NCBI GenBank assembly: GCA_021807065.1
Contig: JAKAPO010000011.1
Span: forward strand, 1 to 19,507
Reading direction: 5' to 3'
DNA length: 19,507 nucleotides
Source: a bacterium
Lineage (GTDB): Bacteria > Vulcanimicrobiota > Vulcanimicrobiia > Vulcanimicrobiales > Vulcanimicrobiaceae
The notes under the pieces were generated by a model. That model had not been told where the DNA came from and ran no database searches. It saw only the letters and a list, made by a program, of their open reading frames with translations. A program made the translations under genes and the position numbers. Below, piece after piece: positions 6,098 through 13,610 of this stretch; the stretch's first letter is position 1, and every line of letters begins with the position of its first letter.

Positions 6098-6783
6098 GCC
6101 AACTCGTCGTCGCGCTCGACGTTCCCAGTGCGCAAGAGGCCGAAACAGTAGTCGACGAGCTGTACGATCTCGACGCGCTCTTCAAGATCGGCCTGGAGGC
6201 GCTGTTCGGTTATGCTGAGCGGATCCTCAGCTACTGCGAGGCGCGGGATGTGCGCTGTGTCATCGACGCAAAACTCCACGACATTCCGCGCACCGCAGCT
6301 GCTGCAGCGCGGCAGCTCGTGCATCCGTTCGTTCGGGCCGTCACGCTGCACGCCTCCGGGGGTAGCGAGATGATGCGCGCGGCCGTGGAAAGCGTGCGCG
6401 AGCGCGCGGCCGAGCTCGAAATGCGGGCGCCGCACGTGTTGGCCGTGACCGTGCTCACGTCGACTGCATCGCCGCAGAGCGCGCAGAACGTCCTGCGCCT
6501 TACGACCGATGCACGCGAGGCGGGCTGCGATGGAATCGTTTGCAGCGTGCACGAGGTACGCGAAGTGAAAGCATTCTTCGGCGACGACCTCATCGTGATG
6601 ACACCGGGGGTACGCCCGGAGGGGAGCGACCGCGGGGATCAGCGGCGTGTCGCAACGCCTGCCGAAGCGGCCGCAGCCGGCGCCGACTACGTCGTGGTGG
6701 GCCGCCCGGTATTATCCGCGATCGACCGCCGCGCAGCGGCCGCTGCCGTTCTTCGTGAGATGGCCGCGACTTCACCGGCATGA
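6094..6783 (+). CDS. pyrF: Orotidine 5'-phosphate decarboxylase
   Basis: Converts OMP to UMP, the last step of the pathway. The 229-residue barrel shows D9 (VVALDVPS), K31 (LFKIGLE), the catalytic DxKxxD array D58-A-K60-L-H-D63 followed by IPRT, the TVLTS strand and the phosphate-binding MTPGVRPEGSDRGDQRRVAT plus ADYVVVGRPV. TTG 6094 is preferred because GGGGAG lies 7 bases upstream and the codon overlaps the pyrD stop (TTGA). An in-frame GTG at 6079 would add five residues and has a poorer ribosome site. Its stop overlaps the pyrE start (ATGA). Confidence 0.95.
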   Translation: MSQLVVALDVPSAQEAETVVDELYDLDALFKIGLEALFGYAERILSYCEARDVRCVIDAKLHDIPRTAAAAARQLVHPFVRAVTLHASGGSEMMRAAVESVRERAAELEMRAPHVLAVTVLTSTASPQSAQNVLRLTTDAREAGCDGIVCSVHEVREVKAFFGDDLIVMTPGVRPEGSDRGDQRRVATPAEAAAAGADYVVVGRPVLSAIDRRAAAAAVLREMAATSPA

Positions 6784-7349
6784 TTGCAGGGATCGATCTC
6801 GAGCGAGTGTTGCAGGAGCGCGGCGCGCTGCTCGAGGGTCATTTCGTTCTCAGCTCTGGCCGCCACAGCGACCGGTTCGTGCAAAAATTCCGCATCTTGG
6901 AGCGTCCGGATCTGCTCGAACCCATCGCCCGGACGCTCGCAGACCGCTTCGCGGCGCAGTCGCCGACCGTTGTGACGAGCGCCGCAGTTGGTGGGATACT
7001 GCTTGGTTACGAAGTCGCGCGCGCTCTGGGAACACCCGCGATCTTCGTCGAGCGGGAGCACGGGGAACCGGTCCTGCGCCGTGGGTTCAAACTCGATGCG
7101 GCGGATCGCGCGCTTGTGGTCGAAGACGTGATCACGACCGGTGGGTCGGTTCGCGAGGTGATTGAGGTGGCGCGCGCGCATGGTGCGGAGATCGTCGGGG
7201 TCGGCGCGATCGTGCGGCGCGGCGACGCGCAGTTAGGCATCCCGACGGTGGCGCTGCTCGATCTTCCGCTGCGTTCGTACGAAGCCGCCGCGTGCCCGAT
7301 GTGCGCGTCGGGTTTGCCGTTCGTCGATCCCGGCTCGCGCCGTGTTTGA
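6780..7349 (+). CDS. pyrE: Orotate phosphoribosyltransferase
   Basis: Makes OMP from orotate and PRPP. The 189-residue type I phosphoribosyltransferase has the PRPP-binding signature LVVEDVITTGGS (112-123), the flexible-loop region FVEREHGEPVLRRGFKL (89-105) and an N-terminal hood (HFVLSSGRHSDRFVQKF). The C-terminal CPMCASGLPFVDPGSRRV is a short cysteine-bearing tail. The ATG at 6780 overlaps the pyrF stop by 4 bases. The gene order pyrK-D-F-E matches that seen in many Gram-positive-like pyr operons. Confidence 0.96.
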   Translation: MIAGIDLERVLQERGALLEGHFVLSSGRHSDRFVQKFRILERPDLLEPIARTLADRFAAQSPTVVTSAAVGGILLGYEVARALGTPAIFVEREHGEPVLRRGFKLDAADRALVVEDVITTGGSVREVIEVARAHGAEIVGVGAIVRRGDAQLGIPTVALLDLPLRSYEAAACPMCASGLPFVDPGSRRV

Positions 7350-8406
7350 ACCGTACCAGCGCGGAACGTCCATCGAGGAGGCGCGACGGCGCTCGGGCAT
7401 GCGGCATGTCATCAAGCTCGCGTCCAACGAGAACCCCCTCGGAACCTCACCGAAAGCGCTCGCAGCGATGCGATCGCTTGAGAGCCTCAACGTCTACGTC
7501 GACGACACCTACCTGGATCTCAAGGAGAAACTTGCGGCGCGCCACGGGCTGCGCGCCGAGAACGTCGTCCTCGGCCACGGCAGCAACGAGATCGTACGGC
7601 TGGTCGCCGACGCCTTCCTCGAGCCTGGCGACGAAATGGTGATGGCCGTGCCGACGTTCGCGCTCTATCGTCTCGCTGCGGCGATACGCGGAGCCCGCGC
7701 GATCGAGGTTCCGTTACGCGACGGCGTGACCGATCTCGGCGCGATGCTCGTTGCGGTGAGCGATCGCACGCGCGTGGCGTTCGTCTGCGAGCCGAACAAC
7801 CCAACCGGTACGGGCGCCGGTCGCGAAGCGTGGAAAACGTTTGTCGAGCAGCTTCCGGCGCGGATCCTGCTGGTCGTCGATCAGGCGTATCGCGAGTACG
7901 CACCGCCCGATGCCGTCGACGCAATCGAAGACGTCGGCCTGCGCCCACGTACCATCGTGCTGCGCACGACTTCAAAAATCTACGGGCTTGCCGCGCTGCG
8001 TTTCGGGTACGGTTTCGGCGACGCCGAGAGCATCGGCACCCTCGAGCGCGTCCGCCTTCCGTTCAACGTTGCGGCTCCGGCGCTCGCCGGCGCATCGGCG
8101 GCGCTCGATGACGACGAGTTCGTACGCCGCAGCATCGCCGTCAACGAATCGGGCAAGGCATTGCTGAGCGCGCAGTTTGCGGAGATGGGGCTGCACGCCT
8201 TTGCGACGCAAGCGAACTTCTATGCGCTTGCCGTTCCGGTGAGCGCCTCGCACGCGTACGAAACCCTTCTGCGCTCCGGGATCATCGTGCGATCCGGCGA
8301 CGCGCTGCGCATGCCCGGGAGGATACGCGTCTCGATCGGAACCGAGGAGCAGAATCGCGCGCTCCTCGCCGCCCTCCAGGAAATGCTGACCCGGTGGAGG
8401 ACGTAA
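7342..8406 (+). CDS. hisC: Histidinol-phosphate aminotransferase
   Basis: PLP-dependent fold-type I aminotransferase of 354 residues, transferring the amino group of glutamate to imidazole acetol phosphate. Visible family marks are KLASNENPLG (25-34), GHGSNEIV (79-86), CEPNNPTG (149-156), D180 and Y183 of DQAYREY, the PLP-lysine K212 in TTSKIYGLAALRFGYG, and the C-terminal arginine in GRIRVSIGTEEQN. The GTG start at 7342 overlaps pyrE by 8 bases, so the two are translationally coupled. HisC-type enzymes can also serve tyrosine and phenylalanine synthesis, and no other his gene is in view, so the exact substrate is inferred. Confidence 0.9.
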   Translation: MFEPYQRGTSIEEARRRSGMRHVIKLASNENPLGTSPKALAAMRSLESLNVYVDDTYLDLKEKLAARHGLRAENVVLGHGSNEIVRLVADAFLEPGDEMVMAVPTFALYRLAAAIRGARAIEVPLRDGVTDLGAMLVAVSDRTRVAFVCEPNNPTGTGAGREAWKTFVEQLPARILLVVDQAYREYAPPDAVDAIEDVGLRPRTIVLRTTSKIYGLAALRFGYGFGDAESIGTLERVRLPFNVAAPALAGASAALDDDEFVRRSIAVNESGKALLSAQFAEMGLHAFATQANFYALAVPVSASHAYETLLRSGIIVRSGDALRMPGRIRVSIGTEEQNRALLAALQEMLTRWRT

Positions 8407-8411
8407 CCCGG

Positions 8412-9488
8412 ATGCACGAGTTGGCGAGTGCCTCGTCACGGCGAGTCTTTTGGTCCGTCGTGACGCTCGTCGCGCTCATCGCGATTTGGTGGACGACGCG
8501 GCTCATCCCCCATACGCTGGCGATCTTTGCCATTGCGGGGTTCATCGCGTTCGGCGTTCGACCGGTCGTCATGCGTCTCGAGCACTGGCGCGTGCCGAAA
8601 TGGCTCGCAATCGTGCTCGTCTATCTCGTGCTGACCCTGCTTATCGCGGTGGTTCTGTTCATCGTTATCCCGATGGCGGTCGATCAGACGCGCACGCTCA
8701 TTGCGAACGCTCCGCTCTACGTTTCGATCGTACACGACTGGCTCACGAATCTTCGGCGCATGCTCGAGGTTCGATTTCCGAAGCTCCAGATTCCGTCGAT
8801 CAGCATCGCACAGGGTAGCGCGCAGGGGCTCGGGGCATTCGCTTCGGGGGCAGTCTCCTCGATCGGAGCGATCGTCATCGACACGGCGACGTGGGTCTTC
8901 GTGGCTTTTGCTGCGATCGTGCTCTCTGTCTACCTGCTGCTGAACGACGATCAGCTCGCCGAGGGTTTCACGCTGCTCTTCCCGGTGCGGCGGCGCGCGA
9001 CGGCGCGAAAGATCGTCACCGAAGCCACCGACGTCTTCGGAAAGTACATCTCGGGGCAAGCCCTCGTCAGCGCCGCCACCGGCATCGTCATCGCCGGACT
9101 TACCGCGGCGATCGGCTTCAAGTACTCGCTCATCATCGGGCTCCTCTCGGCGATCGCCTACGCAATCCCGATCATCGGCATGCTCATAGCGCAGGTAATC
9201 GCGCTCGTGCTCTCGGCACCCCAAGGCGGTTGGATGATGTTGTGGGTGCAGGTCGTCATGTTCGGCATGGCGCGGATCAGCGACATGGTGCTCGTGCCGA
9301 AGATCATGGGGACGACGATCGGCGTCTCGCCGATCGGCGTGATGTTCGCGGTCTTTGCCGGCGGCGAGCTCTTTGGTTTTTGGGGATTGATCTTCGGTAT
9401 ACCGGTCGCCGCGCTGATCAAGATCCTCTGGCGCTATCTCACCCCGTGGCTCTTCAGCTCGGCTGCAGAGAAACACGTTGCTTCATGA
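8412..9488 (+). CDS. AI-2E family transporter (permease)
   Basis: Polytopic membrane protein of about 358 residues of the AI-2E/PerM family. Two helices lie near the N-terminus (WSVVTLVALIAIWWTTRLI; LAIFAIAGFIAFG with PVV), a third follows, then an amphipathic region, and C-terminal helix pairs contain the family segment ALVSAATGIVIAGLTAAIGF, AIAYAIPIIGMLI and a final GELFGFWGLIFGIPVAALIK. Members export small molecules or act as ion antiporters; the substrate here is unknown. ATG 8412 has GGTGGAGG upstream; an alternative GTG at 8394 would overlap hisC. Its 3' end overlaps the convergent gene by 35 bp. Confidence 0.9.
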   Translation: MHELASASSRRVFWSVVTLVALIAIWWTTRLIPHTLAIFAIAGFIAFGVRPVVMRLEHWRVPKWLAIVLVYLVLTLLIAVVLFIVIPMAVDQTRTLIANAPLYVSIVHDWLTNLRRMLEVRFPKLQIPSISIAQGSAQGLGAFASGAVSSIGAIVIDTATWVFVAFAAIVLSVYLLLNDDQLAEGFTLLFPVRRRATARKIVTEATDVFGKYISGQALVSAATGIVIAGLTAAIGFKYSLIIGLLSAIAYAIPIIGMLIAQVIALVLSAPQGGWMMLWVQVVMFGMARISDMVLVPKIMGTTIGVSPIGVMFAVFAGGELFGFWGLIFGIPVAALIKILWRYLTPWLFSSAAEKHVAS

Positions 9489-10707
9489 AGCGGCGCAGAT
9501 AGCCGATTCCAACCGGCGTCACGATCGCCGCGACCAGCGCGAGTACCACGAAAGCGCCTTCGCGATAGCTCAAAAGCATGCGCAACGCCTCGCCGCCAAA
9601 CGCGACGACCAGCAGGATCAGTGCCAGGCGCGCGTACCGAAGCGCCGGCGGCGCGAGGACGAGCGCCCCAGCGACCATCGCTGGATCGAACGCGCTCTGG
9701 ACGAAGAGCGCGACGAGAGCCGCGCCGATTGCCGCGAAACGTAACGGTGCCTCGCGAGTCAGCGCGGGCGAAGCGAATGCCGCCAAGACGAACAGGAGTC
9801 CAAGCGGCGCGAAGCGCACCGCACCCGCAAACCCGAAACGTAACGCGGCGCCGGCATGGGTGAAGGCATGCGCTCTGAATGCATGGACGATCTCAACTCC
9901 CCAGTGTGGGGCCAACGCTCCGTGCCACAAGATTGCGCCGTGCAACGCCCAAATCGCGATCGCGATGCCCGCCGCGATCCACGCGCGCGCTCGCGCGCGC
10001 GAAGCGGCGAGACCGACGGAGGCGTAAAGCCATCCGAACGGCGTCACCAGGGCGCACATGGCTGCCGACCGCAGAACCGTGAGGTCGTCGACCGGTGCGC
10101 TCCAGAGAACCTCGACGAAAAAAGCCGCAAGCCAAACGTCGCTTTGCAGCGGTCTTCCGAACAGGGCGAGCGGAAAGATGCAGACTGTCGCGGCGGCAAG
10201 CGCGTCGGCGAGCCGCGTCGGGAGGGCAGCGCCTTCGCGGGCCCAGGCGTAGAGCCGAAGGCCGAGCAGTGACAGCGCACCGAGGCCACTCCAAGCCGCA
10301 GCTCCGGGCGCCGCGATTGCCGAGAGCGCGCGTGCGAAGAGTTGCGGCGCTCCCCACGCAACCGCGTGCGCGCTAATGGCGGGCGCGCAGGCCGCGAGCG
10401 CCAGCGCCGCAAGCAGCAGGTAGGGCACCGGCTCGGCGAAGCGCGGTTCGGCACGTAGATGCGAGCGATGCTTCGGGGGGCGCACCGCGCGCACGTAGGC
10501 GCCGGCGACGCATGCGAACAAGGCGAGCCAGAGGAACGGCCATCGCAGCAAGTGCAAGAAACCGAGCACGAGCGGGATCGCCGTCCCGATCGCGAGCATA
10601 TCGCGCAGCCGGTCCGCCGCGCGCGGGCCACCGTCGAGAAGCCGTGCGACCACCCACAGGCCGAGAAGCCAAAGAACGGCGAGTACGATGTGCGCGAGCG
10701 TCGTCAC
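9454..10707 (-). CDS. Polytopic membrane protein of unknown function
   Basis: A 417-residue alanine-rich protein with about ten predicted transmembrane segments and short loops, beginning VTTLAHIVLAVLWLLGLWVV and ending in a basic tail (GYLRRFMKQRVSLQPS). No catalytic motif is apparent. The start GTG 10707 overlaps the argS stop (GTGA), which also gives a sensible hydrophobic N-terminus. The frame is open to 10776 but only within argS. It is co-transcribed with dprA and argS, so its expression is tied to them, but this says little about function. It might be a glycan- or lipid-handling membrane enzyme; I cannot support that. Confidence 0.8.
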   Translation of the reverse strand: MTTLAHIVLAVLWLLGLWVVARLLDGGPRAADRLRDMLAIGTAIPLVLGFLHLLRWPFLWLALFACVAGAYVRAVRPPKHRSHLRAEPRFAEPVPYLLLAALALAACAPAISAHAVAWGAPQLFARALSAIAAPGAAAWSGLGALSLLGLRLYAWAREGAALPTRLADALAAATVCIFPLALFGRPLQSDVWLAAFFVEVLWSAPVDDLTVLRSAAMCALVTPFGWLYASVGLAASRARARAWIAAGIAIAIWALHGAILWHGALAPHWGVEIVHAFRAHAFTHAGAALRFGFAGAVRFAPLGLLFVLAAFASPALTREAPLRFAAIGAALVALFVQSAFDPAMVAGALVLAPPALRYARLALILLVVAFGGEALRMLLSYREGAFVVLALVAAIVTPVGIGYLRRFMKQRVSLQPS

Positions 10708-12392
10708 ATCGTCTCTGGAGCGCTTACGCCGAGAAGATCGAGGACGAGTGCCAGCACGCGTTGCGTGGCCAGGCACAGCGCAAGACGGGCATGGCGCACG
10801 CTAGGCTCCTCCGCTAAGATGCGGCACTCGGTATAGAATTGATGAAAGTCCGAGGCGACGTCGCGCGCGTACCGTGGCAGCCGGTGCGACGCTAGCTGAT
10901 CGACGACGTTTTGCGCAACCGCCGGAAGCTCTGCAAGCCTGCGCGCGAGTGCGATCTCGGCGTCGTGGACGAGCGTACGCAGGTTCGCACCTCGTGCCGA
11001 CGCCACGTCAGCGGGATCGGCTTTACGCAGGACCGAGGCGATGCGCGCGTACCCGTATTGAACGTAGTAGACGGGATTCTCGTTGCTCTGTTCGGCCGCG
11101 AGCTGGAGGTCGAAGGTGAGCGGCGTGTCCGTCGCGAGCATCGCGAAGAAGAATCGCGCGGCGTCGACGCCAACCTCGTCGACGAGTTCGTCGAGCGTCA
11201 CCACCTGGCCGGCGCGCTTGCTCATCGCGACCTGCTCGCTGCCGCGCATCAGGGTCACCTGCTGCGAGATCAGGACTTCGAGATGCTCGGGGAACCCGAG
11301 CGCCGCAGCCAGGCCGCGCAGCCGGCCGATGTACCCGTGGTGATCGGGGCCGAGGATGTCGATAACGCGATCGGCGCGGCGCAGTTTCTCGTAGTGATAT
11401 GCAACGTCAGCTCCGTAGTATGTGGGGCGTCCGTCGGCACGAATCAGAACCCGGTCTTTATCGTCGTCGAACTGGGTCGCGCGAAAAAACGTGGCCCCTC
11501 CCTCTTCATAGGTGAGTCCGAGCTCTCGTAGCCGCTCGATCGCCGCCGCGACCCGCCCGCTCTCGTGCAGCTCGCGTTCGCTCTGCCATAGATCGTACTG
11601 CACGCGGAACCGCTTCGCGCTCTCCTGCTGCTGTGCAACCAGCTCGTCACGTGCGAAATCGCCGCAGGCCGCTATCGCTTCTTCCTCGGAAACCTTCACG
11701 TAGCGGTCGCCTTCGCGGTCGCGCAGCGCTCGCGCGATGACGGCGATGTAATCGGCGGGATACCCGTCGTCGGGGAAGGGATACGCGGGATCGTCGAGTT
11801 GACGGTAGCGCGCGTATACCGAGCGCCCCAGTGTCTCGACTTGCGCGCCCGTGTCGTTGATGATCCATTCGACGAAGACGTCGTACCCGCGCAGCCGCAT
11901 CGTGCGCGCCAGCGTGTCACCGATGGAGAGCGCACGCCCCTGCACGACGACGAGCGGCCCCGTCGGATTCGCGCTGCCGAATTCGAGCGAGATTCGCGCG
12001 CCGCGGTGTGAGGCACGCGCGAAAGATTCGCCGTCGCGCAGAATGCGAGCGACTTCGGCCTGCCAGATCTCGGGCCGGAGGCGCACGTTGATGAAACCCG
12101 CAATTGGTTCGATCGAAAAGAACAGCTTCTCGATGTACGGAGCTCTCGCCGCGAGATCGTCGACGAGCGCTCGTGCGACGTCCTGAGGCCCGCGCCGCGC
12201 CGCACGAACGAGCGCAAAAGCTGCGTTCGTTGCGAACTCGCCGAACTCGGGGCGCCGCGGCGTCTCAAAACTTACCTCGACGCTGCCTTCCTGGTATAGC
12301 GCAGCGGCGCTCGCACGCAGCGCCTCGGCGAAGCTGCGCAGCGCATCAGCGGGAAGGATGCCGTGTTCGCAATCCTTGGCGATGGGCTCCAT
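10704..12392 (-). CDS. argS: Arginine--tRNA ligase with an aberrant HIGH motif
   Basis: Class I aminoacyl-tRNA synthetase charging tRNA-Arg. The 562 residues include the N-terminal Add-1 domain (about 15-115, with EFGEFATNAAFAL and PPY-like APYIEKL), the catalytic Rossmann fold (about 130-400) and the all-helical DALR anticodon-binding domain (440-562, NPVYYVQYGYAR ... VLDLLGVSAPETM). The arginine-specific INDTGAQ element follows the signature region. The KMSKS-type loop is AMSKRAGQVV (389-398). The HIGH signature, normally PTGPLHxGHGR, reads PTGPLVVVQGR, so both histidines are missing (residues 148-151), while everything around it is well conserved. The ATG at 12392 lies 31 bp after dprA with a weak ribosome site. 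Probably functional; see findings. Confidence 0.93.
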   Translation of the reverse strand: MEPIAKDCEHGILPADALRSFAEALRASAAALYQEGSVEVSFETPRRPEFGEFATNAAFALVRAARRGPQDVARALVDDLAARAPYIEKLFFSIEPIAGFINVRLRPEIWQAEVARILRDGESFARASHRGARISLEFGSANPTGPLVVVQGRALSIGDTLARTMRLRGYDVFVEWIINDTGAQVETLGRSVYARYRQLDDPAYPFPDDGYPADYIAVIARALRDREGDRYVKVSEEEAIAACGDFARDELVAQQQESAKRFRVQYDLWQSERELHESGRVAAAIERLRELGLTYEEGGATFFRATQFDDDKDRVLIRADGRPTYYGADVAYHYEKLRRADRVIDILGPDHHGYIGRLRGLAAALGFPEHLEVLISQQVTLMRGSEQVAMSKRAGQVVTLDELVDEVGVDAARFFFAMLATDTPLTFDLQLAAEQSNENPVYYVQYGYARIASVLRKADPADVASARGANLRTLVHDAEIALARRLAELPAVAQNVVDQLASHRLPRYARDVASDFHQFYTECRILAEEPSVRHARLALCLATQRVLALVLDLLGVSAPETM

Positions 12393-12423
12393 CCGCCGAC
12401 CGTTCGCCGACGCGTCCCTCGCA

Positions 12424-13212
12424 TCATCGAACTCGCGCGTATTGCGCCGCGTCGGTACGTTCGACGGCCCCTTCCAGTTCGAGTACCGTCAATGCGGAGA
12501 GCACTGACGACGCGGTTTCACCGCAGCCGGCCACCAGCGTATCGAGATCGCGCTCGCCCGATCCGAGCATCGCGAGGAGCGCGATGCCCAAGGTCCCGGC
12601 GGCGCTCGCGGTGCGGCTCGCCTCTTCCAGAGGAAGCGCCGGCCGTTGAATGTGCAGGGCTTCGAGGACGTCCGCGGCGTAGCGGGCGAGTATTGCGCCG
12701 CCGCGGATGAGGGTGTGACAGCCGGCGACATGGCGCCGATCGACGTCGGCGGGCACAGCGAGCACCGGAATCCGGCCGGCTGCCCACGTTGCCGTGTTCA
12801 GCGCACCGCTTCTCTGCGGCGCCTCGATGACCACGACCGCATCGGATAGCGAGACAACGATGCCGTTGCGTTCGAGAAACTGCCCGGGTAACGCGGGGCG
12901 GGCGGGAGGAAAGGGCGAGAGCACGGCGCCCTGCGAGGCGATCATCCGCTTTGCAAGTCCCACGTTGTGCCTAGGAAAGAAGCGGCCGTGCCCTCTCCCG
13001 AGGATGCCGACGGTTGGCGCACCGGCCGCCAAAGCTCCCTCGTGCACCTCGGCGTCGATTCCGAGCACAAGGCCCCAGGCGATGCAGCAGCCCGCCGCGC
13101 CAAGATCGCGGGCGAAATCGCGAGCCAGCCTGGGGCCGCAAGCGGTGGCCGCGCGCTGCCGACAATCACAACCGAGGGTAGCGCCAGGCCGGCGAGCGAG
13201 CCGGCGCACCAC
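12424..13212 (-). CDS. dprA: DNA-processing protein DprA/Smf (5' part out of frame)
   Basis: DprA binds incoming single-stranded DNA and loads RecA during natural transformation. This frame contains the Rossmann-like core from RLARDFARDLGAAGCCIAWG through VLGIDAEVHEGAL, a GILGRGHGRFFPRHN strand-loop, SPFPPARPALPGQFLERNGI, DAVVVIEAPQRSGALNTA and VPADVDRRHVAGCHTLIRGG, then a C-terminal winged helix (about 205-262). The GTG at 13212 is only the first start in this frame: its first 30 or so residues (ARRPGATLGCDCRQR) are not DprA-like, because the true nucleotide-binding strand VVIVGSARP is read in another frame (13172-13146). The gene therefore appears frameshifted. First gene of the dprA-argS operon. 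Confidence 0.82.
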   Translation of the reverse strand: MVRRLARRPGATLGCDCRQRAATACGPRLARDFARDLGAAGCCIAWGLVLGIDAEVHEGALAAGAPTVGILGRGHGRFFPRHNVGLAKRMIASQGAVLSPFPPARPALPGQFLERNGIVVSLSDAVVVIEAPQRSGALNTATWAAGRIPVLAVPADVDRRHVAGCHTLIRGGAILARYAADVLEALHIQRPALPLEEASRTASAAGTLGIALLAMLGSGERDLDTLVAGCGETASSVLSALTVLELEGAVERTDAAQYARVR

Positions 13213-13296
13213 AGACCCTCGATGCGTGCCTCGAATCCCCGAGTGCCTCGCAGAGCCTCGAAGACGGCGCGGCCTTCATATACACGGAGTCTCCAT
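13146..13296 (-). pseudogene. dprA: Displaced N-terminal segment of dprA in a second frame
   Basis: A good start (ATG 13296, with GAAGGAAG upstream) is in the same frame as the main dprA body but meets TGA at 13278-13276. A different frame, open from just after 13309, reads VYEGRAVFEALRGTRGFEAR, a stretch ending SLAGLALPS, then VVIVGSARP, which is the conserved glycine-rich strand of DprA. It then loses homology near 13146, where the main frame takes over. One extra base near 13280-13290 and one missing base near 13146-13153 would restore a single gene from 13296 to 12424. Confidence 0.65.
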
Positions 13297-13416
13297 GGTC
13301 GCTTCCTTCACGCGCACGAAGGGCGTTCGCCAGGGGGAAACGAGCGAGGCCCAGGGAATGGGGCGCCGCAACAAGGCCGTAGGCGCGCGAGCGCCGCGGG
13401 TCGGAAGGAGGCCTGG

Positions 13417-13563
13417 ATGGCAGCAGAAGCCTACTGCGTAAAGTGCAAAACCAAGCGTCAGATCAAGGACGCCGTGCAGATCACCATGAAAAACGGCCGC
13501 CCCGCAACCGAGGGCAAGTGCCCCGTCTGCGGGACGAAGATGTTCAAGATCGGAGCAGCCTAG
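13417..13563 (+). CDS. DUF5679 zinc-ribbon protein, 48 residues
   Basis: Tiny basic protein beginning MAAEAYCVKCKTKRQIKDAV with a second half containing KNGRPATEGKCPVCGTKMFK. Two C-x2-C knuckles (C7/C10 and C35/C38) form a zinc ribbon as in DUF5679. The start ATG 13417 has GGAAGGAGG 5 bases ahead; the frame is open upstream to 12967 but only opposite dprA. The role is unknown. It sits 47 bases upstream of nrdR on the same strand. Confidence 0.88.
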   Translation: MAAEAYCVKCKTKRQIKDAVQITMKNGRPATEGKCPVCGTKMFKIGAA

Positions 13564-13572
13564 AACGTAGTG

Positions 13573-13578
13573 TATAAT
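13573..13578 (+). promoter_or_regulatory. Consensus -10 box (TATAAT) upstream of nrdR
   Basis: A perfect TATAAT lies 10 bases after the DUF5679 stop; no good -35 is visible at 16-18 bp. It overlaps an interrupted inverted repeat, GTAGTG (13567-13572) and CACTAC (13591-13596), which could serve as an operator. It suggests that nrdR has its own promoter. Confidence 0.4.
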
Positions 13579-13592
13579 GGGCAGGTTAACCA

Positions 13593-13602
13593 CTACATAT
13601 AG
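13593..13602. promoter_or_regulatory. NrdR-box-like palindrome
   Basis: CTACATATAG differs at one position from the core CWATATATWG of NrdR boxes as I recall it. It lies between the -10 box and the nrdR start, so nrdR may repress itself. A second box about 31 bp upstream, expected for NrdR sites, is only weakly visible (6 of 10). Confidence 0.3.
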
Positions 13603-13610
13603 GAGCTGCT

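Noticed and set aside
8436..9476. 346-residue minus-strand open frame rich in D, R, E and H
   Set aside because: It mirrors the AI-2E permease codon pattern; the extreme charged composition is typical of an antisense shadow of a hydrophobic protein.
10911..11531. 206-residue plus-strand open frame inside argS
   Set aside because: Antisense shadow of argS, which is clearly a real coding sequence there.
12967..13416. N-terminal extension of the DUF5679 protein to 198 residues
   Set aside because: The extension lies opposite dprA and lacks family resemblance; a strong ribosome site marks 13417.
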